64,000 nt of DNA from Dyella_A ginsengisoli (GTDB lineage Bacteria; Pseudomonadota; Gammaproteobacteria; Xanthomonadales; Rhodanobacteraceae). Positions within the stretch are counted from its first letter, which is position 1; each line of letters opens with the position of its first letter. Both the position numbers and the translations under genes were made by a program. The stretch covers positions 744,001 through 808,000 of the forward strand of contig NZ_JADIKM010000001.1 in assembly GCF_044904665.1 (NCBI RefSeq), read 5' to 3'. Below the pieces are notes generated by a model, which was given only the letters and a program-made list of their open reading frames with translations, was not told the DNA's origin and ran no database searches. Of the stretch, positions 59,976 to 64,000 are shown piece after piece.

Positions 59976-62834
59976 ATGCAGGGGGCACTGACCGATCGTT
60001 ACGTCGAGGCCAAGCGCCTCGCGCTGCAGGCCGCCGAGCTGTCGGCGGACGAGCGCGATGCGTTCATTGCCGATGCGTGCGCAGGCGACGATGCACTCGA
60101 GCGCGAGCTACGCTGGATGCTGCAGGCGCTCGATGCCACCCACACCGCCACGCTGCCAGTGCTGTCGGCAGTTTCGCCCGACCTCAGCGGGCACGATGCG
60201 CAGGCCAACGGGCCACGCCACTACCGGCTGCTGCGTCATCTGGGCGAAGGCGGCATGGGCACGGTGTACCTGGCCGAGCGCTGCGACGGCGACTTCACCC
60301 AGCAGGTGGCGCTCAAGCTGCTCACTGCCGCGGCCGAAGGCTCGCCGATCCTCACCGAGCGCTTCAGCCAGGAGCGCAAGCTGCTGGCGCGGCTGGAGCA
60401 TCCCGGCATCGCGAGGTTGCTCGACGGCGGCGCGCTGGCCGACGGCAAACCGTTCCTGGCGATGGAGTACGTGCAGGGCGAGCGGATCGATGCGTGGTGC
60501 GATCGCCACGCGCTGGATCTGCCCGCGCGTATCGCGCTGTTCCTGAAGGTCTGTGCCGCGGTGGAGTATGCGCACCGCAACCTGATCATCCATCGCGACA
60601 TCAAGCCGGCGAACATCCTGGTCACCGAGGACGGCACGCCGAAGCTGCTGGATTTTGGCATCGCGCGCATCCTGGACGGTCAGGCCGAGCTGCTGGTGAC
60701 AGCGACCGCCGCCCATGCGATGACGCTGGCCTACGCCAGCCCCGAGCAGATCGAGCGCCTGCCGCTAACCACCGCCGCGGACGTCTATTCGCTCGGCGTG
60801 GTGCTCTACCAGCTGGTGGCCGGCCGTCGCCCGTACCAGCACCTGGTCACGCCGCACTTGCTGTCGAACGCGATCGTCACCGGCGACGTGCTGCCGCCGA
60901 GTCGAGCCGCGCGGCTCGCGCGTCAGGAGGCTGGCCAGCCGCCGGTGCGGACGCGCGCGGTGCCGCGCGATCTCGATGCGATCGTGCTCAAGGCGCTAAG
61001 GCGCAAGGTGGACGACCGCTATCCCGGCGTCGCGGCGTTGTCCGCGGATCTGCAGCGCTTTCTGGAGTGCCGCCCGGTACAGGCGCGGCGCGGGCGGCAG
61101 TGGTATCGCATGCGGCGCTACCTGCAGCGCAACCGCTGGCCGCTGGCGGCCGGCGCGGCGGTGCTTTTGGCGGTAGTGGCCGGACTGTTCAGCACGCTGC
61201 TGTCCCTGCGCGAGACGCGGCTGGCCCAGCAGCTCGCCGAGCAGCGCCAGCACCAGCTCGAACGCATCGTCGATTTCCAGCAGACCGCGCTCGACAGCGT
61301 GGACATCGACGCGATGGGGCATGCCATCGCGCAGGCGCAGCGGGCCAAGACGGATGCATCGGAGGCCGGCTCCACCGACGTCGCGCGGCATGCGCTGGAC
61401 ACCTTCGTGGTGACCCACGCGCTGGATCGCCTCGATCACGATTTCGCCGATGCGCCGCTGCTCGCCGCCGACATGCGGCAGTCGCTGGCACGCGTACTGG
61501 TCGGCATCGGCAGCTATTCGCATGCAGCGGCCGAACTGGGCAAGGTGCTGGCCACGCGGCAGCGGCTGGCGCCCAACGACGCCCCGGCGCTGCTAGGCAC
61601 GCGCCTCGATCTGGCCGGCGTGCGACTGCGCCAGGGCGACACGACGTCTGCCGCAACGCTGTATGCCAGCGCTCTCGGTGCCGCCTCGGCACGGCCATTC
61701 ACCGACCCGCTGCGGATACAAGCCGAAGCCGGACACGCTCGCGTGCTGGTGGCACAGGGACGTCTGCCCGAGGCGGAAAAGCTGCAGCAGGCCATGTTCG
61801 ACGCGCTCGGCCAGCGGCTGCCCGCCACCGATCCGGAACTGCTGCGCCTGCGCCGCGACCTGATCACCACGCTGATCGGGATGGGGCGGCGCGATGAAGC
61901 GCTGGCCCAGGCCGAACCGCTGGTGGCGCTCGATCGCACCACCTTCGGCGCCGAGGCGCGCGAGACCCTCGACGCGATGGTGACGCTTGCCCAGTTGCAG
62001 CATTACCGGCACAACTTCGAACAGTCGCTGGTGCTGGCACGCGAGGTGGCGGCAGTTCGACTGAAGCGGCTGGGAGCCGACCACCCGGACACCCTACGCG
62101 CGCAGCACATGGTGGCGATGGACGAGGTGTACCTGGCGCAGGATGAGGCCGCCTTCGACCCAGCTGGCGCCGACCTGCAGCGCTTGATCGACGCACGCCG
62201 ACGCGTGCTGGGCCCGGAGCATCCCGACACCATCGCCTCCATGACGCTGCAGGTGCGTCTGCTGGCCAAGCGCGGCAACGCCAGCGACGATTCGGCGATA
62301 CGGCATCGTTTCATGGCCCAGGCGATCGAATTGGAGCGGCAGATCCTCGCAGCGCATCAGCAGCAGTTGGGCGAGGACCATCCGGATACGCTGATGGCGC
62401 ACGGCAGTCTCGCTAACCTGCTGAGCTACGACGGGCAGTACGCGGAAGCCGTACGCGAGGCCCAATTGACCCTGGCTGGGCAGCAGCGCGTGCTCGGCCC
62501 CGCGCATCCGATCGTGTTCGCTACCTACGGCCTGCTGGGCGACATCGAGGTGGATGCCGGCCATTGGGCCGAGGCCCGTGCACCCTACGAGAAAGCGCTG
62601 GTCGGGCGCGACAAGCGGCTCGGCACCGACGATGCGCTGACGGTGGAGACCGCCTCACGCCTGTACGAGGTGCTCGATCACTTGCATGACGCCCGCGCCG
62701 CATTGGCGCTACGCCAGCGCTATCTGGATCCGATCGTCGCGAAGGATCCGGCCACCCTCAACGCCAGTCTGAAGGACGTGCGGCAGTCGGCGTTGAGTGT
62801 GCTGGGCCTGGCCAAGGCGCCGCTCACTCCCTGA
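59976..62834 (+). CDS. Membrane serine/threonine protein kinase with TPR-like repeats
   Basis: A 952-residue protein. After a short N-terminal helical region, the kinase domain (residues about 80-370) has GEGGMGTVYLAE, the Lys in VALKLL, HRDIKPANILV, LLDFGIAR and YASPEQ, so it should be active. One transmembrane helix (PLAAGAAVLLAVVAGLFSTLL) near residue 390 is followed by a 530-residue presumably periplasmic region of tetratricopeptide-like repeats, in which LGxxHPDT recurs (LGADHPDTL, LGPEHPDTI, LGEDHPDTL). Such kinases usually sit beside an ECF sigma gene; none is visible here. Substrate unknown. Confidence 0.93.
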   Translation: MQGALTDRYVEAKRLALQAAELSADERDAFIADACAGDDALERELRWMLQALDATHTATLPVLSAVSPDLSGHDAQANGPRHYRLLRHLGEGGMGTVYLAERCDGDFTQQVALKLLTAAAEGSPILTERFSQERKLLARLEHPGIARLLDGGALADGKPFLAMEYVQGERIDAWCDRHALDLPARIALFLKVCAAVEYAHRNLIIHRDIKPANILVTEDGTPKLLDFGIARILDGQAELLVTATAAHAMTLAYASPEQIERLPLTTAADVYSLGVVLYQLVAGRRPYQHLVTPHLLSNAIVTGDVLPPSRAARLARQEAGQPPVRTRAVPRDLDAIVLKALRRKVDDRYPGVAALSADLQRFLECRPVQARRGRQWYRMRRYLQRNRWPLAAGAAVLLAVVAGLFSTLLSLRETRLAQQLAEQRQHQLERIVDFQQTALDSVDIDAMGHAIAQAQRAKTDASEAGSTDVARHALDTFVVTHALDRLDHDFADAPLLAADMRQSLARVLVGIGSYSHAAAELGKVLATRQRLAPNDAPALLGTRLDLAGVRLRQGDTTSAATLYASALGAASARPFTDPLRIQAEAGHARVLVAQGRLPEAEKLQQAMFDALGQRLPATDPELLRLRRDLITTLIGMGRRDEALAQAEPLVALDRTTFGAEARETLDAMVTLAQLQHYRHNFEQSLVLAREVAAVRLKRLGADHPDTLRAQHMVAMDEVYLAQDEAAFDPAGADLQRLIDARRRVLGPEHPDTIASMTLQVRLLAKRGNASDDSAIRHRFMAQAIELERQILAAHQQQLGEDHPDTLMAHGSLANLLSYDGQYAEAVREAQLTLAGQQRVLGPAHPIVFATYGLLGDIEVDAGHWAEARAPYEKALVGRDKRLGTDDALTVETASRLYEVLDHLHDARAALALRQRYLDPIVAKDPATLNASLKDVRQSALSVLGLAKAPLTP

Positions 62835-62867
62835 GCACTGGTGCATGCGGTGAATCGGATGCATGAA

Positions 62868-62897
62868 AACAGAACGGGCCGCTTTGGCGGCCCGTTC
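62868..62897 (-). terminator. Terminator of metK
   Basis: AACGGGCCGC and GCGGCCCGTT pair over a 4-base loop. On the minus strand the stem is followed by CTGTTTTC. It lies 63 bp beyond the metK stop and 34 bp beyond the kinase stop, so it may also stop rightward transcripts. Confidence 0.7.
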
Positions 62898-62959
62898 CGG
62901 TACTTCTCTCGATGTCGCCCCGGCAGCGCTTTGCCCGGGGCGAACGACCGGCGTGCCGG

Positions 62960-64000
62960 TTACTTCAGCTTGGCGTCGGCGCGCAGCGCGTCGGCCTTGT
63001 CGGTCTTTTCCCAGGAGAACGCGGTGTAGGTGCTGCCGTCGGCGGCCTTCACCTCGTACGGCGTGCGGCCGAAGTGGCCGTAGCTGGCGGTCTGCTGGTA
63101 CATCGGGTGGATCAGGTCGAGCATCTTGATGATGCCGTACGGACGCAGGTCGAAGTGCTTGCGGATCAGCTTCTCGATCTTGTCGTCGGCGATCTTGCCG
63201 GTGCCGAAGGTGGTGACCGAGATCGAGGTCGGTTCGGCCACGCCGATGGCGTAGCTCACCTGCACCTCGCAGCGGTCGGCGATGCCCGCGGCCACGATGT
63301 TCTTGGCCACGTAGCGCGCCGCGTAGGCGGCCGAGCGGTCGACCTTGGACGGATCCTTGCCCGAGAACGCGCCGCCGCCATGGCGGGCCCAGCCGCCGTA
63401 GGTGTCGACGATGATCTTGCGGCCGGTCAGGCCGCAGTCGCCCACCGGCCCGCCGATCACGAACTTGCCGGTCGGGTTGATGTGGAACTTGGTGCCCTTG
63501 TGCAGCCACTTGGCCGGCAGCACGGGCTTGAGGATGTGCTCACGCACGGCCTCGATCAGGTCCTTCTGCTTGACGCCCGGGTCGTGCTGGGTCGACAGCA
63601 CCACGGCGTCGATCGCTGTGGCGGTGCCGTTCTCGTAGCGCAGGGTGACCTGGCTCTTGGCGTCCGGGCGCAGCCACGGCAGCGGCGAGTTCTTCTTCTT
63701 GCGGACCTTCGCCTGCTGCTCGACCAGGCGGTGCGAGTAGTAGATCGCCGCCGGCATGAAGTCCTTGGTCTCGTTGGTGGCGTAGCCGAACATCAGGCCC
63801 TGGTCGCCGGCGCCCTGTTCCTCGGGCTTCTTGCGGTCCACGCCCTGGTTGATGTCGGGCGACTGCTTGCCGATCAGGTTGAGCACGCCGCAGGTCTCGC
63901 CGTCGAATCCGACCTCGGAGGAGTTGTAGCCGATGTCGACGATGACCTTGCGGGTCAGCGCTTCGAGGTCGATCCACGCGCTGGTGGTGACCTCGCCGGC
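62960..64000 (-). CDS. metK: S-adenosylmethionine synthetase, C-terminal part
   Basis: The gene runs off the right edge of the window, so only about 346 residues are seen. They include GYNSSEVGFDG near the cut, DQGLMFGYATNET, GKFVIGGPVGDCGLTGRKIIVDTYGG, and GGGAFSGKDPSKVDRSAAY, which are exact MetK signatures for ATP, K and Mg binding, and the end GRTPYEVKAADGS. The enzyme makes SAM from ATP and methionine, the first step of the cycle that AhcY and MetF complete. Its start and any regulator site lie outside the window. Confidence 0.97.
   Translation of the reverse strand, partial: AGEVTTSAWIDLEALTRKVIVDIGYNSSEVGFDGETCGVLNLIGKQSPDINQGVDRKKPEEQGAGDQGLMFGYATNETKDFMPAAIYYSHRLVEQQAKVRKKKNSPLPWLRPDAKSQVTLRYENGTATAIDAVVLSTQHDPGVKQKDLIEAVREHILKPVLPAKWLHKGTKFHINPTGKFVIGGPVGDCGLTGRKIIVDTYGGWARHGGGAFSGKDPSKVDRSAAYAARYVAKNIVAAGIADRCEVQVSYAIGVAEPTSISVTTFGTGKIADDKIEKLIRKHFDLRPYGIIKMLDLIHPMYQQTASYGHFGRTPYEVKAADGSTYTAFSWEKTDKADALRADAKLK

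Overview
The window is bacterial chromosomal DNA with two clearly different halves. The right part (about 25.6-64 kb) is high-GC and carries ordinary gammaproteobacterial housekeeping and sulfur-metabolism genes. The left part (1 to about 25.6 kb) is lower and more uneven in GC and carries accessory genes. An H-NS protein of the Xanthomonas XrvA type, an S-adenosylhomocysteine (SAH) riboswitch before ahcY, REP palindromes built on TGTAGGAGCCCGC, and a Sox thiosulfate-oxidation cluster suggest Xanthomonadales, most likely Rhodanobacteraceae (Rhodanobacter-like). This placement is inference.

Region 1 (1-25.6 kb) is an integrated genomic island. Its right boundary is a copy of the 3' end of a tRNA-Gly gene at about 25594-25620. 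The left end lies outside the window. It opens with the end of radC. A leftward operon follows: vWA protein, PP2C phosphatase, Ser/Thr pseudokinase-like protein with OB-fold and C-terminal membrane anchor, small P-loop ATPase, and DUF2971 protein. An OLD-family ATPase/TOPRIM nuclease is divergent to it. This is a TerY-P-type phosphorylation triad with extra parts and is the best candidate for an undescribed defence or stress system. Next come a MOBQ relaxase, a XRE regulator, a PD-(D/E)XK nuclease divergent to a HEPN-like protein, a tyrosine recombinase, an ankyrin-repeat protein, a pRiA4b ORF-3 protein, a translationally coupled HEPN/NYN-PIN pair, further small membrane proteins, a third RX4H protein facing a PIN-like protein, H-NS, and a lipoprotein.

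Region 2 (25.6-32 kb) is core chromosome: a retropepsin-like protease with rimK, an OmpR/EnvZ-type two-component pair, ilvE, a DUF4124-like secreted protein, and metF.

Region 3 (32.2-45.6 kb) is a sulfur-oxidation locus. A run of 14 leftward genes, tightly packed or overlapping, reads: two YeeE/YedE half-transporters, a periplasmic Cys-repeat protein, an uncharacterised protein, a double rhodanese, soxC, soxD, soxY, soxZ, dsrE-like, soxA, soxX, soxB and a periplasmic metallo-beta-lactamase. A CsoR-family regulator and a FadL porin lie beyond it. Two 16-bp ATACC/GGTAT palindromes, one before the long operon and one between fadL and the regulator, suggest that this regulator controls the whole locus. 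The reading is import and oxidation of thiosulfate or sulfide to sulfate by periplasmic Sox enzymes, with persulfide as a possible inducer.

Region 4 (45.9-64 kb) holds ahcY with its riboswitch, ppc, a UPF0114 membrane protein, a heavy-metal RND efflux triad, the ABC-F protein Uup, a methyltransferase, a large Ser/Thr kinase with TPR-like repeats, and the end of metK. ahcY, metF and metK together cover much of the activated-methyl cycle. No complete tRNA, rRNA or CRISPR array is present.
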